64,000 bases of DNA. Source: Hormiphora californensis. Its lineage: Eukaryota; Ctenophora; Tentaculata; Cydippida; Pleurobrachiidae. Each line of letters starts with the position of its first letter. The stretch's first letter is position 1. The DNA lies in contig CM035356.1 of NCBI GenBank assembly GCA_020137815.1, positions 2,540,035 through 2,604,034 on the forward strand, written 5' to 3'. The position numbers and the translations under genes are program-made. Below, one piece after another: positions 49,849 through 61,431 of the stretch. A model generated the notes under the pieces. That model did no database searches and was not told where the DNA came from. It saw nothing but the letters and a program-made list of their open reading frames with translations.

Positions 49849-50226
49849 GGGATTTTTCAGTCCGCACTCCGCCTGTGATTTCAAAACACGAGAAAAAAGG
49901 ATGGGAGTTGGTGCAAAGATATCAAAAAATATACTTCTATACTTCTTCAAGCACTCGCTCAATCTCTAAAGCTAGTCAAGTCATACGAACACCAAAGTAA
50001 TTTAGTTTTACCAAACCATTATTTACATACACAAGACATGTTATTCTGAACAGTCTGAAGCCGGCTCTCAGCAGCGGGTGGTACTATCAGGCATTGTACT
50101 CGCTGACAATGACATGCTTAGCATGGCAATTTTACATATATTATTCACACCGGCCGGCCTTCTCTCCTAAAATATAACTTAATTTATAAAAGTCGCTCCA
50201 ACAGTTTTTAATGTTCCAACAACTAC

Positions 50227-50290
50227 CTGTCTGGCGGCGCCGAGCTGATCTGAGCACACTGTCAAAACGGGGTCTGGTGCCGCCAGACAG
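50227..50290. mobile_element. 64-bp hairpin MITE with perfect 8-bp target duplication (hAT-like)
   Basis: Ends CTGTCTGGCGGC and GCCGCCAGACAG. Flanks 50219-50226 and 50291-50298 are both ACAACTAC. The core includes TGATCTGAGCACACTGTCAA. Confidence 0.88.
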
Positions 50291-50297
50291 ACAACTA

Positions 50298-50397
50298 CAG
50301 TCAGACCCCGATTTACCGGGATGCTCGGGGGAAAGCGGTTCGCCCTGTAAATCGGGTTGCCTGGTATGTCGGGGTCCGGTAAATCGGGGTCCGACTG
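50298..50397. mobile_element. Pogo/Tigger-like MITE, 100 bp
   Basis: Ends CAGTCAGACCCCGATTTACC and GGTAAATCGGGGTCCGACTG with TA on both sides (50296-50297 and 50398-50399). Its left end overlaps the target duplication of the neighbouring 64-bp hairpin element. Confidence 0.88.
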
Positions 50398-50577
50398 TAC
50401 TACATCTTCACTCACATCTTCTCAATCTCTACACTCATATAATCGGAGTGAAACATGTAATAAATAAACCTAAAACGCTCTGAGCAATGAAAATGAACAC
50501 GTATGCACATGTGTGAAAAAAAGCATTTGCAAACAAAAGACGCTCAAGCACGTGCAAAAAACGTGCACGCACGTGCA

Positions 50578-53500
50578 CTATTGTTTATGGAATATTGTTC
50601 CAGATCTGTTGTAGTCGGTACATAATTCCTTCCCCTTGTTTAGAACTCCCCAGGCTGAAAAAGATTAGTGGGGTTAGGGTTGAGTGAGTTTAGGGACCGA
50701 CCCGATCTGAGAATCAAAACGAGGTCTGCCGACGCCATTTATGGCGACTAAATAGCAAAATATAGGTTTAAAAAGTTTTCAATTTCTTACCTATTGCTGA
50801 AGCAGGTACTGCTTTCAGGGAATTTGCAAAGTACCCCCTGTAGAAACCCTTGATACCGTCTTTTTGAAGGATGGTCTTCACAACTGTGGCTGTCCCTACT
50901 TGACTTGATTTAGGTCCGCCTGAAATTAAATCCCGGTTAATTTAAATCACACATGTACAGATATTAATACAACAAGTTACAACTAATAAAATCTCAATCT
51001 ACAACGAAATAATAACCTGAGTTGGCCTGCATCTGACAGGTAACAAGACGGAAGGGGTAGGTGCAGGTGATGGCTGCTGTGCAGGAGAACCCTCCATACA
51101 GGGTACACTTCCACCAACTGGGTAGTTCCTGGTGTTTGTTCTTGTAACGATCAGTTAACCACTGAGGGGGAGGGGGATTAGAAACTCAGGTTTACAGCCT
51201 TCAAAATAGGGGAGGTACGGGAATTCTTTCTTATCTAACGGATGATGTAAAAATGCAAAAGTTCGCACTTTTCACAAAATTCATCCCTCGCGTCATTCTA
51301 TTTCTAATAAACGGTAACTTTTGTCAACTTTTGATAAACACGGTTCACCAGAGATAATCTTTGATCGTTGCAACTACGAAAAGAAAAGATATCATATGAA
51401 ACACCCGTACCTTACTCAATCCTAGCTCCATTGCAGCAAAGGGTACGACACCAAGGGTTGCGGGTAAAAGTCCCCGATAGAGCGGTCGAGGATCAGATGA
51501 AATACCTTTCCAAATTAGCTGCGATGGTTTTACTCTTACATCATCGACCATAACACGTGTCTTAGCTAGCTCGATTGGGTAAACAATGGTCTGAACGGTT
51601 ATACCCGTTATACCTCCACTGATAATTCTGAGGGGATGAAGGGGGTAGTTATATGGGGTAGTTATGTGTTGTTAGGGGTGGATGGGGTAGTTATGAGGGA
51701 TGAATTGAAGGGGGTAATTATGGGTGGAGACTGGATGGGGTAGTTATATGGGTAAGCGGTAAATACTCACTCGGTTCTTCACATTTTTTGGACGTTTTTG
51801 GCCATAACTCAGCCATTTCTTGACCAATTTGCAAAATCCCGGGCTCATTGGAAAGAGGACATCAAGACCTTTAAAATGAGCCCTAGTAAATTAAAATCGG
51901 CGCAAAATGCGCGGCGTTATGGCGTAAAATGCGCGTTTTCGCCATAGCGCCGCGCATTTTGCGCCGATTTTCATTTTCTAGAGCTCATTGGAAAGCTCTT
52001 AATGTCTTCTTTCCAATGAGCCCAAGATTTTGCAAATTGGTCAAGAAATGGTTGAGTTATGGCCAAAAACGTCCAAAAAATGTGAAGAACCGAGTGAGTA
52101 TTTACCGCTTACCAGTTATATGGGTCGTTAGGGGTGGATGGGGTAGTTATGAGGGATGAATTGAAGGGGGTAATTATGGGTGGAGACTGGAGGGGTAGTT
52201 ATGGGTGGAGACTGTAGGGGGTAGTTATATAATTACGTTAGTAAGTTAATTAATACCTGTCAATAAATAGAGAGTCGGTCCAACGATTTTTGCAAAGAGA
52301 TTCAAATAGCATGTAACGGACACATGTCTCAGGGAAGATCTTGAAGCAATTCGTTCCGTTTCCTGCAGGTGGGTAAGCCTGTCAAAACGTGTTTCAACCT
52401 AGAACTCACTAGAGGCAAGCCAATTCCGGTTGTACATCCTAGGTATAGGTCACCTGAACATAAAAAACCAAAATGTCAGTCTCAATTATTTGGGGGAAGG
52501 TGTGTAATTAGCCCCTAATTGATTGGTAATTGAGCATAAGGGGAAAAAAGCTGTATCTACCCTTAGGAAAGGAGTAGAGACAAAATTAAGGGCACCTAAG
52601 TGTTCAGCGTCCTCGCATTAGTGGGGGTAGGTGCCGGAATGAAGTCTCTATCTCATCTGGTTAATTAGTTAATTGGATAATTAGGTATGCGCATAGCCGT
52701 TTGATGGCCACATGGCTATAGCCATGTTAGGAAAGGAGTAGAGACAAGACCGAGGGCACCAAAATGATCAGCGTCCTCGAATTAGTGGGGGTAGGTGCTG
52801 AAATTAAGTCTCTATCTCATCCGGTTAATTAGATAATTGGATAATTAGTTTTGCGCATAACCGTTTTTAGGCTATATGGCTATAGCCACTTAGGAATGGT
52901 TTAGAGACTTTTCATTGGTGCCATTTTGTAGGCAATAGCCAAGTTATGGGGGGTCGACGTCGGACTTTTAAGCTCTATCTTCAACCGTTTAGCCGTTATT
53001 TGGCTTTTAAGGTGCTGAAAATGAGCAAAAATCGGGCTTTTTACCGTTTTTTGCTAATTTTGAGCACCTTTAAAGCCAAATAACGGCTAAACGGTTGAAG
53101 ATAGAGCTTAAAAGTCCGACGTCGACCCCCCATAACTTGGCTATTGCCTACAAAATGGCACCAATGAAAAGTCTCTAAACCATTCCTAAGTGGCTATAGC
53201 CATATAGCCTAAAAACGGTTATGCGCAAAACTAATTATCCAATTATCTAATTAACCGGATGAGATAGAGACTTAATTTCAGCACCTACCCCCACTAATTC
53301 GAGGACGCTGATCATTTTGGTGCCCTCGGTTTTGTCTCTACTCCTTTCCTAACATGGCTATAGCCATGTGGCCATCAAACGGCTATGCGCATACCTAATT
53401 ATCCAATTATCTAATTAACCAGATGAGATAGAGACTTCATTCCGGCACCTACCCCCACTAATGCGAGGACGCTGAACACTTTGGTGCCCTTAATTTTGTC

Positions 53501-56050
53501 TCTACTCCTTTCCTAAGGGTAGATACAGCTTTTTTCCCCTTATGCTCAATTACCAATCAATTAGGGGCTAATTACACACCTTCCCCCAAATAATTGAGAC
53601 TGACATTTTGGTTTTTTATGTTCAGGATACCTATACCTAGGATGTACAACCGGAATTGGCTTGCCTCTCGTGACTTCTAGGTTTGGCCAAAAATCGACAC
53701 GTTTTGACAGGCTTAAAAATTACTAGGTTAAGAAGAGAGAGAACTAAATTTGGCAACATGATATGTGAAACCAACTCAGACTGATCTTTAAAACACATTG
53801 ATTGTGTTGACTACCTTGTATCAGGCCCTTTCCCGCGCTGTTTACAGTTGAACTGATATCTGCGTGATTCATTAAGGGCCTGGTACGAGGAAGAAGGGAT
53901 AAAATCCTAATTCAGTCCTAATTAGGTCCTAATTGGGTCTTAATTGAGTACTAAATGAGTAATGATTAAGTGCTAATTCAATTCTAATTCAGTTCTAATT
54001 GAATCCTATCTGAGTCATGCTTGAATCCTAATTGAGTCATGATTGAATGTAAATGAATAGTACCTTTCCAAAAAGATCTAACCCCTTCTTTTCGCATTGT
54101 CCTTATCACTTGAATAAGGGAGAGGTTCTCAGCGGACCCCAGAACGGGCCGACTTCCCTGGACTTGGAGTAATACCTGTAGGGAGAGAAATATATAGCTG
54201 GGAGAGGTGGAGGGGTGGGAGGGAGAGAGAAGGGGGAGAGGGAGGGAGAGAGAGAATCTAGACACAACTGTTAACCATGAGGGGAAGTGCCACTGGAACT
54301 TCTGTTGACAGATACAGAATGAGGGTAAACAAAAGATAAGAGTGAATTTTAAAACAGCCCCTCCCCTCAGTTTTGCGTGCTGGCAAGGGAGGGGTAACTT
54401 TGTTACCAACCCTTCAAGGTGGCAGCTGGTGCGACTGCAGAGTAAGAGAGGGATAGGTAACACCCGACCTAGACTGTGTACATTGAATAGTACAACTTAG
54501 GACAATATAGTACATACCTTAGCCCTGTCAAAAGGTGCAGTACAAGTTCTGGAGACGATGCCGGCTATTCCTCCGGTAAGAAAGAGTTGCCAAGTCCTTA
54601 CATCTTGCAGCTGGCATGCCCGAGAGGTTGGTTCCGGTATGTACAAACTGTCGGCGTAGGCGGACTGTAAATGATAGTGGGGGTTAGTTGGGGGTTGATA
54701 TTTGAACACACAAGGGGTATGAAGGAATAAATAGGGTTTAGGTTCAGTAAACGGGGATTCGGGTGACGACATGAACTATACAATAAACTAAGAAGTGAAC
54801 TGTGAAATTAACACCTTGCCAAAGAATCAGGATGTGAGGAGGCCTGTGAACAAAATGATAAATGGCCTGGTCATAAATAGCATGCAATTTATTATAAAGC
54901 CTAGATTGAAATTTGTAAATGAAATGTCTCCCCCCACCTTCCCCCGTTTGAACCGAATGTTCCAGAACAACTCACTTTGCGCTTCTTCCCCGGCGATACA
55001 ACTTCTATTACTTGCATAATATAGAAGAGAGTTCACACACACTCAATGAAATAAAGAAGCTATCGATTGGTAGTAGCTGTATGCACGACAGATAGCAAGA
55101 GAGAAAGAGAGATGTACAAATGTGGAACTGTTGCTCGAGTAATAAGATATATTCACACAATGACTGTAGTAGCACTGCTGCAATAAAGAGAGAGGGAGAG
55201 AGAGAGAGAGAGAGAGGTATTCGAGAGAATCACATAACGTCACAACCCGGCACGCATCTCATGTCTCCACGCCCCGGGCTTACTTTTGGTTATCATTACC
55301 TCATTATTGGTAAAGGTGAGGGGGATGATATCATATATTCAACATGTATACAGTTAGACAGTGAGTCACTACACAGATCGAATTATACTACAGTCGGACC
55401 CCGATTTAACGGCACCCCGATTTAACGGCAGCATAATCTTCCCCCGATATAGGAAATTAACAGTATTTGACCCCGATTTAGCGGACACCCCGATTTAACG
55501 GACAAAACCCTTTCCCCCGAGGGTGCCGTTAAATCGGGGTCCGACTGTACTGATATTAACAGGATATTAACAAGGAAACCGAAACACGTTAGCTTTTGGG
55601 GCCGAGGCATTAAGCCACCACATAAAGAATTTAGGCTCATATTCACCAAAATAATAAAATTCCTCAATAAATATTTGTACGTTACATAGTTGATGAAAGT
55701 GTGAAACTAATTACACTACAGTGCTGGAAAGCGCTTCAGGTAACGGTACAATACACCGTACAAAATAAGAAATTTACCTCGTCCGCAATTTCTTCTGAGT
55801 CAGACTCAGAGGGAGTGAAAGCGCTGAAATATTCATCGTGGTAATCAAGGTAGTAGGTAAAGTTATCATGGTATCCTGCCCCGGTATTTCCATTGCCTTG
55901 GTAACCATTGGAGTTTCCTTGGTAACCAACGGAGTTGCCTTGGTAACCAGGGGAGTTGCCTTGGTAACCATGGGAGTTGCCTTGGTACCCAGGGGATGCT
56001 GAGTTTTCTTGGTATAGTGGAGAGTCACGTGACATATCACGTGCTCCCAT
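50578..56050 (-). CDS. Mitochondrial carrier, SCaMC (ATP-Mg/Pi) type, without EF-hands, eight exons
   Basis: SLC25-family inner-membrane transporter. Exons: 56050-55778, 54664-54518, 54175-54064, 52362-52257, 51627-51411, 51161-51017, 50919-50791 and 50654-50578. Phases agree and give 401 aa. Carrier signatures: [14 protein letters not shown] (PxDxxK type), [11 protein letters not shown], and a degenerate third [11 protein letters not shown] that matches the altered third motif of SCaMC proteins. The stretch LYIPEPT...[23 protein letters not shown] parallels the SCaMC linker plus helix 1. Human SCaMC1-3 carry four N-terminal EF-hands; here exon 1 instead encodes five GYQGNSx heptapeptides and an acidic SDSEEIADE end. 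ATG 56050 is the only in-frame ATG before a stop. SLC25A41, which also lacks EF-hands, is the nearest human form, but orthology is uncertain. Two foldback elements lie in its introns. Confidence 0.88.
51751..52113. mobile_element. 363-bp foldback element with 9-bp target duplication (MULE-like)
   Basis: Long inverted arms start GGTAAGCGGTAAATACTCAC and meet at a GGCGTAAAATGCGCG centre near 51930. Flanks 51742-51750 and 52114-52122 are both AGTTATATG. A 9-bp duplication with long terminal repeats is the mark of Mutator-like elements. It is inserted in a GGGGTAGTTATGGGTGGA-type minisatellite (about 51640-52230) in a carrier intron. Confidence 0.9.
52374..53715. mobile_element. 1.34-kb foldback element in SLC25 intron
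   Basis: Inverted arms of about 670 bp begin TAAGCCTGTCAAAACGTGT and meet near 53045 in a TTTTTACCGTTTTTTGC centre. Each arm holds two modules running from GGAGTAGAGACAA through GCGTCCTCG(C/A)ATTAGTGGGGG to AAGTCTCTATCTCATC. An inner module runs from GGTTTAGAGACTTTTCATTG to CTCTATCTTCAACCGTTTAG. These are related to modules of the giant foldback at 11776-16301. It begins 12 bp from the splice acceptor of the carrier exon starting at 52362. No clear target duplication. Confidence 0.9.
55391..55547. mobile_element. Pogo/Tigger-like MITE, 157 bp, in SLC25 intron 1
   Basis: Ends CAGTCGGACCCCGATTTAAC and GTTAAATCGGGGTCCGACTG, TA on both sides (55389-55390, 55548-55549). The interior repeats the end motif (CCCCGATTTAGCGGACACCC), suggesting a nested or tandem-end structure. 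Confidence 0.9.
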
Positions 56051-56932
56051 CCTGTTTGCCACTCAACTCATGGTTTAGAGCCACCCGTGGTGCAGGAACA
56101 GTGATTCATAACGTGCGGTAACTATAATAATACAGTTTGGAGTTTGAGATGTCGTAGCGAACATTCATAGGCAAATTTCAAGTTGTTGGTAAGGGGTGAC
56201 ACCCCTCAACAAATTTCAAGCGCAACAGAAAATCTAGAAACGATAGGAATGCAAAGTTTTCAATATATTAGGGGCTGGAAATATATCTTCCTATCTAGAC
56301 GATTCTAGAACAACTGCAGTGGCGGTATTATTATCTTTGGCTTACTCAACTGTGTCTATAGCTATCAGCCGATGCGTGTTCATCTCACTGCATCTCTCTG
56401 TCTCTCTCCCGTTCTTTTTTCTCTCTCTGAAGTCTCATGTCTCGCTGGATTTAATGAAAATAATTACAGGACTGATCTTACTGCTTAGTTTAGTACGGCA
56501 AGAGCTCAAGATCTACTCGAGAATAGTCATGTAAGTTCTCTTACTCTTAGTACACTGCACTCTCATACAATTACCATGGTCTCTCTCTCTCTCTCTGCCT
56601 CCCTCTAGCAAATCTCTTAAAATGAGCGCATGTTCTGCAGAATGGTCTAGGCGGGAGCTAAAAAATGTCTCATGATTGAAGGGGATCAAGAAAGATCTGG
56701 AAAACCACGAGACAGATCTCAGCATAACAAAATTGAGAACGGCAAGATTTTAGAAGGTTGTAAGAGAAGACATGCAGACAACTAGAATGATCTCCCGCAC
56801 AAACATAGCAAATGGATCTGTACAGTGTACACGCACATTAGCTCTCTCTCGAAGAGCTCTCTACATGGGGAGATGGATCATTAGCAAATCTGTAGCGAGG
56901 GATGGAAGCGAGGGAGAGATATATATAGAAGG

Positions 56933-56995
<63 letters not shown>

Positions 56996-57810
56996 TGTGT
57001 GTGTGTGTGGGTGTGTGTCATACCGATAATATGCTTTACTTAGAATATGAGAATAGCTTTATATTTCGATTACATCTAATCTAGGAAACCTATAAACAGA
57101 AAAGGAGAGAAGGATAGGAAAAGATCATGAGCTAATAATACATCATTGCACACAGGAAGAGCAAGGAGAATTCCAGAGAAAGCACTCAGAGATGAATTGT
57201 GTGTACTCAATGCTTGTGACGTGTGTACATGTTGTGCAGCTAGACTTCCGGCTAAATGAAGTACAATAAGTTTCCATGTGTACTAAGATACTATACTAGA
57301 TAGAACGAGGATAGAACTTTTTATAAAACTTCTACAGAACACTAATTCTAAACATGGACTGCTTCTCCAAAGGTCTCTCTCGATGTTCAATATTTATATA
57401 TGCTGCACATTTCCGATACAACCCAACAATATATTCAAACTGATATATAATATTGGGCAATCATGTGAATGAGCAAGCCGGCGATAGACAGAGTGAGACA
57501 GAGACAAAATGAGAGATACAACTGACAGAGACAGCAAAAGGGATGGTGTCAGCAATTAGAGAGACTGAGACAGCAAGAGAATATGGCATTGATCGTGAGA
57601 TCGAGAATATTTTTCCAGAAGAAAATTAATCAAGTAAGAGTTGGTAATTGGCCGAATGAAACAGGTTTTTCCATAAATATAGAATTAATTATGAACTTGG
57701 GGGCCAAGGCCAAAAAAGCCAGGCGATGTAGTGACGACACTCATGTCTTTTAAATTGAGCACAGCATCACGTCATGTTGCTCCCTTTCTTTCATGTACAC
57801 TTTTTCTTTT
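56051..57810. other. Gene-poor region with (GA)n at 56939-56993
   Basis: Upstream of the carrier gene. The GA tract is followed by a short GTGTGT run. I see no exon or RNA gene; short open frames lack any motif. Confidence 0.6.
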
Positions 57811-57814
57811 TCAA

Positions 57815-57917
<103 letters not shown>

Positions 57918-58007
57918 TTCTCTCTCTCTCTCCCCCTCCCTCACTCACACACAGTTCTAAATAGACAAATGAACTACATCTACCACCTCACATCACATCC
58001 CTCACAT

Positions 58008-58173
<166 letters not shown>

Positions 58174-58189
58174 CTAGCACCTAGTTGCA

Positions 58190-59073
58190 CAGTCCCACTA
58201 CACAGTCCCACTACACAGTGCCACTACACAGTGCCACTACACAGTCCCACTACACAGTCCCACTACACAGTGCCACTACACAGTGCCACTACACAGTCCC
58301 ACTACACAGTCCCACTACACAGTCCCACTACACAGTCCCACTACACAGTGCCACTACACAGTGCCACTACACAGTGCCACTACACAGTCCCACTACACAG
58401 TCCCACTACACAGTCCCACTACACAGTCCCACTACACAGTCCCACTACACAGTCCCACTACACAGTCCCACTACACAGTGCCACTACACAGTCCCACTAC
58501 ACAGTGCCACTACACAGTGCCACTACACAGTGCCACTACACAGTCCCACTACACAGTCCCACTACACAGTGCCACTACACAGTGCCACTACACAGTCCCA
58601 CTACACAGTCCCACTACACAGTCCCACTACACAGTGCCACTACACAGTGCCACTACACAGTCCCACTACACAGTCCCACTACACAGTCCCACTACACAGT
58701 CCCACTACACAGTCCCACTACACAGTCCCACTACACAGTCCCACTACACAGTCCCACTACACAGTGCCACTACACAGTCCCACTACACAGTCCCACTACA
58801 CAGTGCCACTACACAGTGCCACTACACAGTCCCACTACACAGTCCCACTACACAGTCCCACTACACAGTGCCACTACACAGTGCCACTACACAGTCCCAC
58901 TACACAGTCCCACTACACAGTCCCACTACACAGTCCCACTACACAGTCCCACTACACAGTCCCACTACACAGTCCCACTACACAGTCCCACTACACAGTG
59001 CCACTACACAGTCCCACTACACAGTCCCACTACACAGTGCCACTACACAGTGCCACTACACAGTGCCACTACA
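58190..59073. repeat. Minisatellite: 68 exact 13-bp units with one binary variable base
   Basis: 884 bp = 68 x 13 with no indel. The unit is CAGT(C/G)CCACTACA; only position 5 varies. Units 30-47 and 48-65 have the same C/G pattern, an 18-unit (234-bp) higher-order repeat. Because 13 is not a multiple of 3 and the unit lacks stops in any frame, all three plus frames stay open (TTQSHYTVPLHS-type peptide). These are not evidence of genes. Confidence 0.97.
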
Positions 59074-61128
59074 CACACAATTATGTAGCTTTGGCCTTTG
59101 GTAGCTATGACAACATATGACGGGACAAGCTTCATTTAACGATGTTAAAAAATGTTATTGATGATATGTTTTATGCAACTGAAAGCAATATAATGGCATC
59201 TAAAGTCGGATTTTAACATGTGATATGTGCGCAAAAGAAACGAGCCCACGAGAATGGGGGACAACTAAAAAAAATTCGAACATGGGTGTTATAACGAAAT
59301 AATACAACTGGGTGTGATGTAATATTGTATCTGGTAGTTACAAAAGTGAAATAAATAAAAAATTTCCGGTTCCTAAGATGGCAATACAAGCTTGTAGTGT
59401 GCCAATACACAGGTGACCTAATGTGCAGCATTTAGACAAATATAACTGTCGGTAAAAAACATGAACAAAAGCACACTGTGTCTGTGTGGTAGTTGACACA
59501 CACACTCACACGTGTTTTGCTAACACAAACACTGCAATGACGTCACTTTGTCGTCGTAGATAAAATTGTGTTTAGAATCAGACGTGAGACGCACCCTCCC
59601 CCATATGATAAAAGTGACTGCGGTGTTGCTCGTAAAAAGAAGATTATAATTTGATGTCTAGCAGCGATCCGGCCATTTAAATTCTTCAAGATTGGGGTCT
59701 ATGTTTTAAATCGGGTTCCGACTGTATAGTGTATGTTAATGTAGCACCAGTCAAAGTAAGGATGCGGGGAAGAATTAGAGACTGTATACTGGTATAGAAC
59801 ACACCTCAATACAATACAATTTACAAGAACACTCGAGTGAGTCTAGATTAAAATACACGGTAAACAGGAGGAGCTCTACTAAAAGTGTTGATTGCATGTC
59901 AACAAGAGGGGGCACGTGACTTTAGCAAGCTAGGTGGAACCAACAATTACACTTGCTATGTGTAGCTCATACTGCATTTTATTTAGTAAAATGACATCAC
60001 AGAGCGAGAGCAGTGCTCTATGAGGGTTCGGCAGATCAACTTATATTCTGTAAGAGCATGTTGGCCTGATAGTTTATATTGCAGAGTGCAGAGTGGGTTG
60101 GAATGCAATATAACTAAAACCTAAACCTAAATTATATGCGTATGACTACATATCGCCAGAATAAATCACACGTTGTGTCTTCAGAAAAGCAACGCGTCAT
60201 CTAACATGATACAAAGAGAAAAAGACACACTGCACACACACACACTGAATGTAGGGCGGGTAAGAAGAATAGAGAGAGAGAGAAAGCTTTTCTATCAGGT
60301 AATAGAATATCACATACACATCATGGGGGCAGCTCACATATATTGGGTAAGCGCCGGAGGGGGACTGGGGCAGTGAATTTAATTTATGTCAGTGAGAGAG
60401 ATAGAAAATATGATGACTTGGACATATTAGAGGCGGCTGATAAAAGAAAAGATATGATATGACAATTGGGTTGTCAACCTGTCATGAATAAATCAATCAG
60501 CCTCTGGTGAGCGTGTGTGTGTTTAGCACCTCCCGTCATTCCTCCCACATGCCTCTCGTGAACTTCTTAATTTTCATCACCGGCATAATATATTATGATT
60601 GGGACACTGGTTTTAGGATAGGGGATAGGGGGAGGGGGTATATGAACCAAAGAAACAAGGGGTTGGAACTTATAATCGGTATCATGGGTACAAGATCCCC
60701 AAATAAGGGCGGTTGTAAGAGTCATCGTCAGGAGATTTGGAAAATCGAGAACCTTGGTGGTGATTAGAGATCTCCATCGATGGAGGGAGAGGTATAGAGG
60801 CAATGCAGAGGGATGGAGATAGTCAGAGATGGAGAGGATCTGGGAGAGAGGGGACCTTGTACCCATTATTATAGGGGGAGGGGGTAATGAGACAAATTTA
60901 AAGGCGTTTATTTTATTGTTATATTGAAAAGAGAGGAGGAAATATAATATATAGACATTTATAACAATGCTTGTTGCTGCCTATATTTACGACGAATTAA
61001 ATATTATGTATGTGTCAGCGAGAGTCATCAATATACAGCGCTCCATTTCTCTATCTCGTTCTCTATCTTTATCTCTCTTACTCTATTTCCCTCTTTCTCT
61101 CATTTCTCTCTATTTATCTCTTTCTCTC

Positions 61129-61201
<73 letters not shown>

Positions 61202-61431
61202 TCTTTCTCTATTTCTCTCTCTCTCTTTCTTTCTGTCACGCTCGACATCATTAAACAAAGTTCACAAACAAAAAAACAACAAATTATACAATATTCTCCA
61301 TTTCCAACAATCATTTTCTTTTTTTCTCTGTCTCACTCTCACTCTACATATTCCTCATTTTCTCTCCAATTAGACTATCAATAAAATAAACTCATCGAAT
61401 ATCTCTATATCAGCTCGAGCTCAGCATTCTA
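59074..61431. other. Gene-poor region downstream of DGK
   Basis: Contains a pogo-like MITE end (ATCGGGTTCCGACTG then TA, about 59711-59727) and a (CT)n tract at 61132-61197. GA-rich and CT-rich patches lie at 60250-60290 and 61040-61230. Open frames at 60507-60866 show no motif. I see no gene. Confidence 0.6.

Larger units (their letters stand above)
49350..50577. other. Intergenic repeat cluster between ABCE1 and the SLC25 gene (convergent)
   Basis: No gene seen. It contains hairpin MITEs at 49779 and 50227 and a pogo-like MITE at 50298. ACGTGCACGCACGTGCAC near 50560 is a local palindromic stretch just beyond the carrier stop codon. Confidence 0.6.

Noticed and set aside
54976-55012. Possible small exon ([12 protein letters not shown]) of the carrier gene
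   Set aside because: Its entry phase does not fit exon 1, whereas exon 1 joins the 54664 exon directly in frame.
58190-59073. Possible CRISPR-like array
   Set aside because: Units are contiguous 13-mers with no spacers, in an animal genome.
58185-59120. Three overlapping ~300-aa TTQSHYTVPLHS repeat frames
   Set aside because: A 13-bp unit without stops leaves all plus frames open automatically; this is a minisatellite.
60507-60866. Possible small gene on either strand
   Set aside because: No motif, no splice support, overlapping frames on opposite strands.
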